A stretch of 49,803 nucleotides of DNA from positions 1 through 49,803 of the forward strand of contig CAAGCF010000034.1 in assembly GCA_900768265.1 (NCBI GenBank), given 5' to 3'. The position numbers and the translations under genes are program-made. Position 1 is the first letter of the stretch, and every line of letters begins with the position of its first letter. The notes beneath the pieces are model-generated. The model was not told the origin of the DNA, searched no databases, and was given only the letters and a program-made list of their open reading frames with translations. Source of the DNA: an uncultured Collinsella sp. (GTDB lineage: Bacteria > Actinomycetota > Coriobacteriia > Coriobacteriales > Coriobacteriaceae). Below are positions 17,405-25,028 of the stretch, piece by piece.

Positions 17405-18121
17405 ATGCCGGGTTTAGGAACGATCATCAACGTCGCGCTTTTGATCGCGGGCGGCCTGTTGGGTCTCATGGGTGGGCGCTTCATTACGCCCCGCATCCAA
17501 GACACGCTCATGAAGGCGTCGGGGTTGTGCGTTCTGTTTATCGGCCTGGGCGGCACCATGCAAAAGATGCTCGTTATCGATGGAGAGGCATTGGCGACCA
17601 CCGGCACCACCATGCTTATCGTCTCATTTGCCCTCGGTTCGCTCATCGGCGAGGCCATCAACCTGGAGGCCGCCATCGAGAACCTCGGCGAATGGCTCAA
17701 GCGCAAAACCGGCAGCGAAGGCGACAACGAGTTCACCAACGCCTTTGTCTCGGCATCGCTCACCGTGTGCATCGGCGCCATGGCCATCGTGGGATCGATT
17801 CAGGACGGTCTGCTCGGCGACTGGTCCACGCTTGCCCTGAAGGGCGCGCTGGACTGCATCATCGTCTGCACTATGACGGCCTCGCTTGGCCGCGGCTGCA
17901 TCTTCTCGGCCCTGCCCGTTGCCGTATTCCAGGGCACGATCACGCTTTTTGCCGGCGCACTCTCCCCCATCATGACCACCGCAGCCCTCGACAGCCTTTC
18001 GCTTGTGGGCTCCATGCTCATCTTCTGTGTTGGCGTTAACCTTATTCGACCTCAGACCTTCCGCACGGCCAACATGCTCCCTTCCGTCGTCGTAGCGGTC
18101 ATCTACGCCCTCCTGTTCTAG
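17405..18121 (+). CDS. DUF554 family membrane protein
   Basis: A 238-residue integral membrane protein with about seven hydrophobic segments, recognisable as DUF554 (YdfK-like) from MPGLGTIINVALLIAGGLLG at the N terminus and SFALGSLIGEAINLE near residue 75. The function of the family is unknown. The ATG at 17405 has CAGGAGGG 4-11 bases upstream, which decides it over an in-frame ATG at 17381. It lies 89 bases after the secreted-protein operon, on the same strand, so read-through is possible. Confidence 0.88.
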   Translation: MPGLGTIINVALLIAGGLLGLMGGRFITPRIQDTLMKASGLCVLFIGLGGTMQKMLVIDGEALATTGTTMLIVSFALGSLIGEAINLEAAIENLGEWLKRKTGSEGDNEFTNAFVSASLTVCIGAMAIVGSIQDGLLGDWSTLALKGALDCIIVCTMTASLGRGCIFSALPVAVFQGTITLFAGALSPIMTTAALDSLSLVGSMLIFCVGVNLIRPQTFRTANMLPSVVVAVIYALLF

Positions 18122-18129
18122 CCCCTCAG

Positions 18130-18149
18130 TAGATTTTTGGGACACGCCT
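18130..18149. repeat. 20-bp repeat, left copy
   Basis: TAGATTTTTGGGACACGCCT matches the reverse complement of 21767-21786 at 19 of 20 bases. Reading on the minus strand it forms the last codons of the broken LacI gene. The two copies are inverted relative to each other, 3.6 kb apart. Confidence 0.7.
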
Positions 18150-18369
18150 TAAAAGGTTCTCGATGTTGGGGACAATAAGACCGAGCGTCTTTGACTCGCA
18201 CATCACCGAGCTGCGGGCAATCTGGTTAGGCACGTAATGCTCGCGCCGCAACTTCTTTAATGCAGCGACGGTTTGCTTTCGAGATGCGGCAGGGCCGGTC
18301 ATTAAGCACAAGGGAAACAGAAGAGGGCGAAAGACCCACCTCGTTGGCAATCTGCTTGAATGTCACCTT
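18150..18369 (-). pseudogene. LacI-family regulator fragment, frameshifted and truncated
   Basis: Starting near 18366, one frame reads VTFKQIANEVGLSPSSVSLV, then LND and further residues: a LacI helix-turn-helix. The frame must shift between about 18240 and 18290 to continue as HYVPNQIARSSVMCESKTLG then LIVPNIEN, the hinge and start of the ligand domain. Homology stops there; the remaining 250 or so residues are absent and the frame ends in the 20-bp repeat. A stop codon precedes the first helix, so even the N terminus may be incomplete. It is not expected to be functional. Confidence 0.75.
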
Positions 18370-18511
18370 TTAAGCCAATGCAATCGTTCTCTTTCCGCTC
18401 CTGCATTCCTGCGTGGTCAACAACTTTACCATCCCGGGAGGGAAAGCGGTGCGAGAAGCGAGGGGGTCTGCGCGCAATGCGCACCAAATACCACGGGCAT
18501 TATTAACCGTT

Positions 18512-18548
18512 GAGGCCCGCTCAACGTCAGACACGTTGAGCGGGCCTC
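18512..18548 (-). terminator. Strong hairpin after the pilin-like gene
   Basis: A perfect 15-bp stem (GAGGCCCGCTCAACG / CGTTGAGCGGGCCTC) with a 7-base loop lies 57 bases past the stop of the pilin-like gene. The T-tract is short on both strands (TTT on the plus side). The stretch 18370-18511, between this hairpin and the LacI remnant, shows no coding signal. Confidence 0.65.
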
Positions 18549-18604
18549 TTTGCCCCTAGGCAATCATGCACAGAGTGGGCGGCTAGCCTTTAAAAGGCCC
18601 TTCC

Positions 18605-20338
18605 CTAGCGTCCGCAGCGCAGCCTCTTCATCGAAAGACCAACAACCAGCGCGCCTGCGATTGTCAGCAGCACGGCACACTCCATAGTCGAAGTGTTGCT
18701 GTCGCCCGTGCTGGGAATCTTGCCCGCAGTGGTCTTTTTCTTTCCGGCAGGCTTCGTGGTGTCAGCAGGCTTTTTGTTAGGATCAGGTTTATCGCCCTCG
18801 GCGGGTGCCGTATTTTCCGTATAGACGTTCTCGAACGTCATGCTCGTCACGGGCGTGTCCTGAGTCTTCTCGTAGAATGCGCCGTTATCGGTTTCCACCA
18901 GCTTGACGGGGAAGATTTCGTAACTCGACTGGGTGGCCGACCGGGCGCCATCCGTAATCGTGTACTCATGGCAGAAAATCTGGTAGACAGCATCGGAATA
19001 CGTCCAGTTTGCCACACCTGTATTCTTCTCGCGCACGCAGAAGCCCTCACAGGTGATGTCGCGAACCTGGCTCTTGGGACCCTTAATGGTGAGGAGCCCC
19101 TCGTATTCCCCCGCTCCGTTGGTGGCGACGGTCGCCGTCACGGTCACGTCGGTGTAATCCTCAATCTGGCCGACGCCGACGTTGAAAATCTCAAGCTCAA
19201 ATTCCTGCTTGCCCGGAGCGATGTCGCCGCCCTTCTTAACGACCTTCGTGAAGGGGAAGCTATAGGTGACGGATTTCTCGCCCGTGATGAAATGGATGTT
19301 CTTATAGAGGCGCAGGAGGCCCTTGGCCTGCTCGACGCCATCGTGCTCGATGAGATCGATGGCCGTGCCTTCGCTATCGACAGCGACGGCATGCGTCAGG
19401 TCGAAATCACCGTAAATGACGGGGTTATCCGAGAGCGCGGGGATATTATCCACGCTTGTGTTCTTGGCATCGACCTCAGCCGCGCAGACTGTAAAATCGC
19501 CAGCACAGCCAGCCGGATATACGCCGGCGAGCGTGACCTTTGCGCCGCCCTTGATGGTCAGATCGCCGCTTGCCCACAGAGCGGCATCGGCGGTAGAGGT
19601 CGATTGGGCAGAGCCGCCGTCAATCGTCAGGTTTCCTTCGGCGAACAGACCGGGGAAGAGGCTTTTCGCCACGACGTTAGAATTCGAGATGCTCAGGTTA
19701 CCGCCCGTAGGGCCGCCGCGGGAGCTGATAAACGCAGCGTTGCAATTGTTTTCCGTCGCCGAGATGTCAACCACGCTGCCGTTTTGGATGGTGAGGTTAA
19801 CGGCGTCGATGCCCGCATACAGCGCATGCGACGTTAGCCGTGCGTTATCGAGGACCACCGAGCCGTCGCCGGCAATGCCAACGCCGCCCGGGGCGTTAAC
19901 AACAAGAGTCGTCGCGCGTACCGAGACGTTGCCGGCAGCACTTATGCCGTCCTTCGTTTCCCCCGCGACATTGATCGTAAGGCTGCCAGACCCCGAGAAC
20001 TCGATATTCCCCGTAGCCATAATGCCCATATTGTCATCGAAGGTAATACGGTTCTCACCCTGAAGCACAATATCCAAATCGCCCGTCAGTTCCGAATTGA
20101 TACCGCCATAGCCGAGTACGTTTGTGATAGACGCTTTGTTTAGCGTAAGGGTTTGCGCGTCGGGGTCGTACGTCGCCGTTCCCTCGCCGCATGCGATAGT
20201 GAGGTTGTCGCTGGCGAATTGTTCGCCGTTGACAAACAGGTTGTACTGCGTTGTCTCGGCAAATGCCAACGCCGGCAGCATCGCCATGACAAAGGCGAGC
20301 GCTGAGGCAAGACCTATCAGTTTCCGTATCTTGCTCAT
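18605..20338 (-). CDS. Sortase-anchored surface protein with beta-helix and pilin-like domain
   Basis: 577 residues. A signal peptide (1-27, ending ALAFAE) is followed by repeated short beta units at about 40-300 (GNIEFSGSGSLTI; GNVSVRATTLVV; GNLTIDGGSAQS; GDLTIKGGAKVT), typical of a parallel beta-helix. Residues 345-500 resemble an FctA/Spy0128-type pilin domain that forms a Lys-Asn isopeptide bond (SFPFTKVVKKGGDIAPGKQE and, later, CHEYTITDG). A Pro/Lys-rich spacer, IPSTGD, a membrane helix and a basic tail form the sorting signal, so a sortase should couple it to the cell wall. No sortase gene is in the window. It is probably an adhesin or pilus subunit. Confidence 0.85.
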   Translation of the reverse strand: MSKIRKLIGLASALAFVMAMLPALAFAETTQYNLFVNGEQFASDNLTIACGEGTATYDPDAQTLTLNKASITNVLGYGGINSELTGDLDIVLQGENRITFDDNMGIMATGNIEFSGSGSLTINVAGETKDGISAAGNVSVRATTLVVNAPGGVGIAGDGSVVLDNARLTSHALYAGIDAVNLTIQNGSVVDISATENNCNAAFISSRGGPTGGNLSISNSNVVAKSLFPGLFAEGNLTIDGGSAQSTSTADAALWASGDLTIKGGAKVTLAGVYPAGCAGDFTVCAAEVDAKNTSVDNIPALSDNPVIYGDFDLTHAVAVDSEGTAIDLIEHDGVEQAKGLLRLYKNIHFITGEKSVTYSFPFTKVVKKGGDIAPGKQEFELEIFNVGVGQIEDYTDVTVTATVATNGAGEYEGLLTIKGPKSQVRDITCEGFCVREKNTGVANWTYSDAVYQIFCHEYTITDGARSATQSSYEIFPVKLVETDNGAFYEKTQDTPVTSMTFENVYTENTAPAEGDKPDPNKKPADTTKPAGKKKTTAGKIPSTGDSNTSTMECAVLLTIAGALVVGLSMKRLRCGR

Positions 20339-20649
20339 GATGTTCCTCTCGTCCCGGGGCTCGCAAAGGATTGAAACCGGCGTTTGGCGCGCCTTGGTGC
20401 AACCATGAGTACCGACGGTTGATGTCGAGGTCGCTGCGGCATGTGTCCGACGGCAGTCGCGGTGGCGCCGTTTTCGATAGCTTTGCGATTATATGTATCA
20501 TGATAGATGGTACCGGGAACAAGCGCCCTGTTCGTATCGCCCAACGGCCCATTATCCGCTGTCAGCGATGGACGCATGGCCCAGAAATGGAGCCGATGCG
20601 GCCAAGCCCAATCTTTCCCGTTCAGTGCATTTGACATCGGACATCTGCG
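20339..20649. promoter_or_regulatory. Upstream region of pilin-like gene with candidate promoter
   Basis: On the minus strand a perfect TATAAT lies at 20493-20488, next to the 10-bp palindrome TATCATGATA (20496-20505). The matching -35 is weak, which fits an activated or repressed promoter. It would give a leader of about 150 bases before the pilin-like gene. I see no gene in the rest of this stretch. Confidence 0.4.
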
Positions 20650-20834
20650 AATAACCGTTTGTTAATGGATACAGTAATGGGTGTACTTCCCTTGAAAACA
20701 GTGGAATAACACTTGAGTTATTTACCGTATTACAGACAGGCGACCCATCCGCGTGGGTCCCGTTCCTGATGGCCGGTGCTGCCGCGTGCGCGGTGGGACT
20801 GGACATAACTTCACGCACGAAGAGGGGGATACCG
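20650..20834 (+). pseudogene. Orphan sorting-signal remnant of a cell-wall protein
   Basis: In the frame of the next gene, 20727-20744 encodes VLQTGD, followed by PSAWVPFLMAGAAACAVGL and a basic tail SRTKRG, the three parts of a sortase sorting signal. The open frame begins only after a stop near 20649, so the body of that protein is missing. No stop separates the tail from the ATG at 20835: the sorting signal runs in frame into the next signal peptide, an order no working protein would have. Confidence 0.6.
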
Positions 20835-21797
20835 ATGGGGACAAGAGGTAGACTCCTCGGCGCCCTCCTTGGCGCCCTTTCACTCGCGGTGGCGCTCACC
20901 GCCGCGCCCTCCTTCGCATTCGCGAACGAGGCTCAGATCAACGTCTCCGTGCCTATGACCGTCCCCTGCTTCGTAAAGCACGACGGCACGGTCATCACTC
21001 CGAGCGAATGGAAGATTGGGAACGTGGGCTCGGAGGAGGTTTCCCTGGGCGACGTCTCCGTGTCCCAGAATAACGACGAGGCGATCAGCCTGTCCGCCAG
21101 CTCCTCGGTGGCGGGCGGCAACAAGTCCGCGTGGCTCTCCTACAAGAACGGCTCCACAACCCTGTCCAAGACCAACGAAACCCTCACCCCGGGAAAGACA
21201 GCCTCCGTGGACTGGTCCGTTGGCAAGCTCGACGCCAAGAACAACGCAAACGCGCTCAAGGCTGCGACCAGAGGCGCGTTCGCGCTCGGCACGGTCGACT
21301 TCTCCTTCGGGCAGAAGCAGGCCTTCGCCGTGTGGTATTCGGATAACACTGCGGGCCTCTACAAGAGGTTCAAGGCCCTCTCCGTTGGCGATACCTTCGA
21401 CGGCCGCACGGTCACCAGGGTCACCACGGGCATCGAGGACATGAAGAAGCTCTTTGCTGGCGCCCACAGCCTCAAGAGCGTCACAGCAGTCGATGAGGGA
21501 ATCCGCCCAAAGACAACGGAGTCCTGGCTCAACGGCTGCTGGGGTCTCACCACGGTCGATTTCGCCAAGCTGGACACCTCGAGGACAACGAACATGCAGA
21601 GGATGTTCAATGGTTGTTTCGATCTCACCTCGCTTGATCTGACGGGCTGGGACACCTCGAAGGTCACGCACGCGAACTACATGTTCCAAAGTTGCTCTAG
21701 TCTCACGTCTCCCAAATCTACCCTTCGCCAGCGCTCAAAAGACTGCCTGCCTAAAAGTAGATTTCTAGGCATGTCCCAAAAATCTATCCGCGAATGA
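20835..21797 (+). CDS. BspA/DUF285-like surface protein, C-terminally truncated
   Basis: 320 residues as encoded. The signal peptide (about 1-33, ending FAFANE) is followed by a beta domain (35-160) similar in pattern to the secreted protein at 15029 (VPMTVPCFVKHDGTVITPSE). Residues 200-310 are DUF285-type repeats with the diagnostic units NMQRMFNGCFDLTSLDLTGW and DTSKVTHANYMF. The repeat array stops abruptly after SSLTS and the frame ends in low-complexity residues encoded by the 20-bp repeat. No cell-wall anchor is left. The start ATG has GAGGGGG 7 bases upstream. It may be secreted, or be a decaying gene. Confidence 0.75.
   Translation: MGTRGRLLGALLGALSLAVALTAAPSFAFANEAQINVSVPMTVPCFVKHDGTVITPSEWKIGNVGSEEVSLGDVSVSQNNDEAISLSASSSVAGGNKSAWLSYKNGSTTLSKTNETLTPGKTASVDWSVGKLDAKNNANALKAATRGAFALGTVDFSFGQKQAFAVWYSDNTAGLYKRFKALSVGDTFDGRTVTRVTTGIEDMKKLFAGAHSLKSVTAVDEGIRPKTTESWLNGCWGLTTVDFAKLDTSRTTNMQRMFNGCFDLTSLDLTGWDTSKVTHANYMFQSCSSLTSPKSTLRQRSKDCLPKSRFLGMSQKSIRE
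21758..21791. repeat. 20-bp repeat, right copy, inside a short palindrome
   Basis: 21767-21786 is the inverted counterpart of 18130-18149 (one mismatch). Here it lies in a 29-base unit with ends TAGATTT and AAATCTA. A partial copy, CTCCCAAATCTAC, lies about 50 bases upstream. The right edge AAAAATCTATCCGC (21778-21791) occurs again at 32059-32072, in front of a methyltransferase gene. Confidence 0.65.
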
Positions 21798-21825
21798 TAT
21801 CTCGAACATCTGTTTGATGCTGTGC

Positions 21826-21831
21826 TATGAT
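21826..21831 (+). promoter_or_regulatory. Candidate -10 box of the TerB-BrxD-helicase operon
   Basis: TATGAT (5 of 6 to consensus) lies 38 bases upstream of the GTG start of the TerB-like gene. Only a poor -35 (CGAACA) is found 17 bases before it. It lies just outside the right copy of the 20-bp repeat. Confidence 0.3.
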
Positions 21832-21869
21832 ATGAGGTCACCGACACCATATAGGGAGAGGAGAGGGCG

Positions 21870-23615
21870 GTGGCCGACCAGGACGTCAAGATGCTCATCG
21901 AGCGCATTATGGCCGAGGCCCGGACCCATCAGTCCGCCCGCTTCTCAAACGAAATCTATGCTGACGAGCCGATTCTCAAGACCGGTCGTCAGATGCAGAA
22001 CTTCCTCCCCGACCAGTACCGCAAGATGCGCGAGATATCACGCTGGCAAGATGACCCCAAAGGCGGCGCGGGGCGTTGGCTATCGGAGGCGGAGCTTTTT
22101 TACCGCCAAGGCCTGCTGATGGCCGACTTCGAGGACGATTGCCCCTACAACGGCACCTTTAAGTCGTACTTTCCCACCTACAATGCCATGAGCGATCGAC
22201 AGTTGCGCGGCTACTTTACCTGGCGTGCCCAAGTGCGCCGCGGCAATATCGAGGAGACATCGACCTCGTTTGCTTTTCTGTATCTCTACGAATTGATCTG
22301 CGGCATTGGCGTCGACAATCCGCATGACGGCTATGGCAAGATCAAGGCATTTTGGGATGCCTATCGCGCCTTTGAACCCGGCATCGACCGGTTCGCACGC
22401 GTGTGGCTGCAGGACTACGCCGTGTTCCATGAGCTCGACCCCAAGCTGCTTCGCGACTCTAAAACCGTCGCATTCGACAACGCCCTCATCGAGCTGCGCC
22501 GCGCAGCTCGAGACCTTGTACCAGCACCGGCACCGTCCGACCAGACCCCTAAGCGTCGCAAAACCCCCGGGCCCACGCTCCCCCTTCCGCCCGATGAGGC
22601 GCGCGAGGAGCGACTCATGGCTGCCATCGACGCACTCTCCACGTACAACCTAAGCAACTCGCGACTCGACCGCAGCCACCACCGCGATCTGCGCCACGTG
22701 GCATGCGCCGTGTATGTCCGCATGGCGCGCTACTATGACACGCACCGAAAGACCGGCATCGTAGCGAGCTTGTTTGGGGAGGAGACGGCCATGCCCTACA
22801 CCATGTTTGCCTCGGCCGTGTTCTTTGCGCCCGAGCGCCACGAGGACTGCGAATATCGCCTGGACCCCATTCACATCTACCGCTGCCAAAATGGCTTTTG
22901 GGAATGCATGCGCATCCACGGCAGCAGACAAAAAAGTAGCAAGCTCGGTGAGATGATGCGCGCTTGTGATCAGCGCCTGCGCTTGGCACTGGATCCCGGC
23001 CATCCCCTTAAGGAAGAGAAGGTCCCCAAATATCTGGCTAAAATTATTGATGACGAGATCGTGGCATGGCTTTCGTGGGATGCCGCACATCAGCCCGTCA
23101 AGATCGATATCGACCTGAGCCAGCTGGGGCACATTCGGAGCGCCGCTGCGCAAACGCGCGAGGCGCTTTTGATCGACGAGGAGCGCGAGGACGGCACGCT
23201 TGCGGATGCCGAGGTGGCAGTTGCCGAACGACGGGAAGCCGAGCCCGTGGCCGACACGATCGCCGAACCAGTCGCGACGACCATGCAGCAGGACGAGGCT
23301 AGCGAGCCGACCATCTCCACCGAGCAGTTTGGCGTCGTAGCCCCGCTCCTCGTATCGGCGCCCACGCCCGCCGACACCGCGTCCGCACTCGACCCCGCCG
23401 CAGACGCCTATCTTCGAGCACTACTCGAGCAAAACGCAGCGCAGACGGCATCGGCGGTGGCACAGTCGGGCAAGAGTGAGGACATGCTCGTCGATAGCAT
23501 CAACGAAGCGCTCTTTGACCTGGTGGGCGACACCATTATTGAATTTGGCCCAGCAGGACCGCAAATAATCGAGGACTACGAAGCAGACGTGAGAGGATAC
23601 TTAGACCATGAGTGA
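21870..23615 (+). CDS. TerB-N / TerB-C domain protein
   Basis: 581 residues. The region at about 40-215 matches TerB-N (SRWQDDP; W.SEAELFYRQGLLMADFEDD; YFPTYNAMSD; RQLRGYFTWRAQVRRG; FAFLYLYELI.GIG). A middle region (about 245-420) has no recognisable TerB metal-binding core. After an acidic linker (about 430-520), the last 50 residues (DSINEALFDLVGDTIIEFG, then IIEDYEADVRGYL) fit TerB-C. Such proteins are known from tellurite-resistance-associated and DNA-processing operons. The GTG start has GGAGAGG 8-14 bases upstream. It overlaps the ATPase gene by 8 bases. It probably acts with the two following enzymes as a scaffold or sensor (inference). Confidence 0.85.
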   Translation: MADQDVKMLIERIMAEARTHQSARFSNEIYADEPILKTGRQMQNFLPDQYRKMREISRWQDDPKGGAGRWLSEAELFYRQGLLMADFEDDCPYNGTFKSYFPTYNAMSDRQLRGYFTWRAQVRRGNIEETSTSFAFLYLYELICGIGVDNPHDGYGKIKAFWDAYRAFEPGIDRFARVWLQDYAVFHELDPKLLRDSKTVAFDNALIELRRAARDLVPAPAPSDQTPKRRKTPGPTLPLPPDEAREERLMAAIDALSTYNLSNSRLDRSHHRDLRHVACAVYVRMARYYDTHRKTGIVASLFGEETAMPYTMFASAVFFAPERHEDCEYRLDPIHIYRCQNGFWECMRIHGSRQKSSKLGEMMRACDQRLRLALDPGHPLKEEKVPKYLAKIIDDEIVAWLSWDAAHQPVKIDIDLSQLGHIRSAAAQTREALLIDEEREDGTLADAEVAVAERREAEPVADTIAEPVATTMQQDEASEPTISTEQFGVVAPLLVSAPTPADTASALDPAADAYLRALLEQNAAQTASAVAQSGKSEDMLVDSINEALFDLVGDTIIEFGPAGPQIIEDYEADVRGYLDHE

Positions 23616-24912
23616 TACCGCATCCGCAGCACCCCGTGTGCCTAAGCGCGTCGCCGCCGTCATTCTCAACTCGCTCAAGGGCGGCGTTGTCCCGCGCATT
23701 GGCCTTCCCTATATCACCGTGGGGCGAGAGATCGAGATCCGTGCTCTGCTCACCGATCTGAGCCTCATCGCCGATGGCGGCGCAAGCTTCCGTTTTCTAG
23801 TCGGTCGCTACGGCGCCGGCAAGAGCTTTTTGCTCCAAACCATCCGAACGCATGCCATGGGCGAGGGCTTTGTGGTCGCCGATGCCGACCTTTCCCCTGA
23901 GCGCCGCCTACAGGGCGGCCAGGGCCAGGGCCTTGCCACCTATCGCGAGCTCATCCGCAACATATCGACCAAGACGCGCCCCGAGGGCGGCGCGCTCAAC
24001 CTTATCCTGGATCGCTGGGTCGCCTCGTGTGCCGACGCCGATGAGTCTGCCGTTAATGCCCAACTGGCCCCGCTCGAGGAGATGGTCCACGGCTTTGACT
24101 TTGTCCGCATGCTCCGCCGTTATCGCACGGCCGTCTCGGAGGGTGACGAAGACGCCATGAGCCGCGTGACCAAATGGATTCGCGGCGAGTACCGCACCAA
24201 GAGTGAGGCGCGCGCCGAGCTAGGCTCCTCGACCATCATCAGCGACGACGACTGGTACGACTACGTTAAGCTCATTGCGCGCTTTTTGGTCTGCAGCGGC
24301 TACAAGGGCATGCTGGTGCTCATCGACGAGCTCGTGAATCTGTACAAGATTCCCAACGCGATCACGCGCCAATATAACTACGAGAAGATCCTGACCATGT
24401 ACAACGACACGCTCCAGGGCAAAGCGCAGTACCTGGGCGTGATCATGGGCGGCACGCCGACCTCTATCGAGGACCGCCGCCGCGGCGTCTTTTCCTACGA
24501 GGCCCTTCGGAGCCGTCTCGCTCAGGGCCGTTTTGCGCGCGACGATCTCAAAGACATGCTCGCGCCCATCATCCGCCTGCAGCCGCTCACCTACGAGGAG
24601 CTGCTGGTGCTCATCGAAAAGCTCATGCAAATTCACGCCGGCTACTTTGGCTGGACGTCCACGCTTACCGAGAACGACTTGGTGGACTTCCTCAAGATTG
24701 AGTTTGGCCGCGTGGGGGCCGACACGCATCTGACGCCCCGCGAGGTCATCCGCGACTTTATCGAACTGCTCGATATCCTGTGTCAAAACCCCGATGCTAA
24801 CGTGGCCGAGTTACTGCAAAGCGTCGGTGGCAACGCGCTGGCGCCGGCAGCCGCAACAGACGACACCGGCACCGCAGGCGGCGACCGCAACTTCGCCGAG
24901 TTCACCATCTAA
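23608..24912 (+). CDS. BrxD-like ATP-binding protein (DUF2791)
   Basis: A 434-residue P-loop ATPase of the family named BrxD in BREX type 2 systems. Walker A is GRYGAGKS (residues 66-73) after FRFLV; a Walker B-like strand is MLVLIDELVNLYKI (about 234-247). Other family-like stretches are LSPERRLQGGQGQGLATYRE and YLGVIMGGTPTSIEDRRRGVFSYEALRSRL (split across about 275-305). Length is normal for the family. It overlaps the TerB-like gene, and a conserved hairpin begins inside its stop codon. In BREX-2 this ATPase works beside a Lhr-like helicase, as here, but the methylase PglX and phosphatase PglZ are absent. Confidence 0.9.
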   Translation: MSDTASAAPRVPKRVAAVILNSLKGGVVPRIGLPYITVGREIEIRALLTDLSLIADGGASFRFLVGRYGAGKSFLLQTIRTHAMGEGFVVADADLSPERRLQGGQGQGLATYRELIRNISTKTRPEGGALNLILDRWVASCADADESAVNAQLAPLEEMVHGFDFVRMLRRYRTAVSEGDEDAMSRVTKWIRGEYRTKSEARAELGSSTIISDDDWYDYVKLIARFLVCSGYKGMLVLIDELVNLYKIPNAITRQYNYEKILTMYNDTLQGKAQYLGVIMGGTPTSIEDRRRGVFSYEALRSRLAQGRFARDDLKDMLAPIIRLQPLTYEELLVLIEKLMQIHAGYFGWTSTLTENDLVDFLKIEFGRVGADTHLTPREVIRDFIELLDILCQNPDANVAELLQSVGGNALAPAAATDDTGTAGGDRNFAEFTI

Positions 24913-24949
24913 CCTGCCAAAAAGGGACAGGTTTATTTTGGTAGGTTTT
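24911..24949. repeat. GGGACAGG-core hairpin after the ATPase stop codon
   Basis: AACCTGCCAAAA (24911-24922) pairs with TTTTGGTAGGTT (24936-24947) with one G-U, enclosing AGGGACAGGTTTA. The arm begins in the TAA stop codon. The same core occurs in hairpins at 39011 and 39841. A T-run is present only inside the 3' arm, so it may attenuate expression of the helicase rather than end transcription. Confidence 0.55.
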
Positions 24950-25028
24950 ATCTGGGCAAACGTTGAGACGGCAATGCAGCAAACCATTGCCAGCCGCGTT
25001 AAGAGGTTCGTATTTGAGAGGAGGCCCC

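Noticed and set aside
18127..21797. Insertion sequence between the two 20-bp inverted repeats
   Set aside because: No transposase or integrase frame lies between them. The content is surface-protein genes, so an IS is not supported, though inversion remains possible.
24963..25028. Earlier ATG start for the Lhr-like helicase
   Set aside because: It would add 22 residues without homology and lies in the leader. GAGGAGG sits properly before the GTG at 25029.
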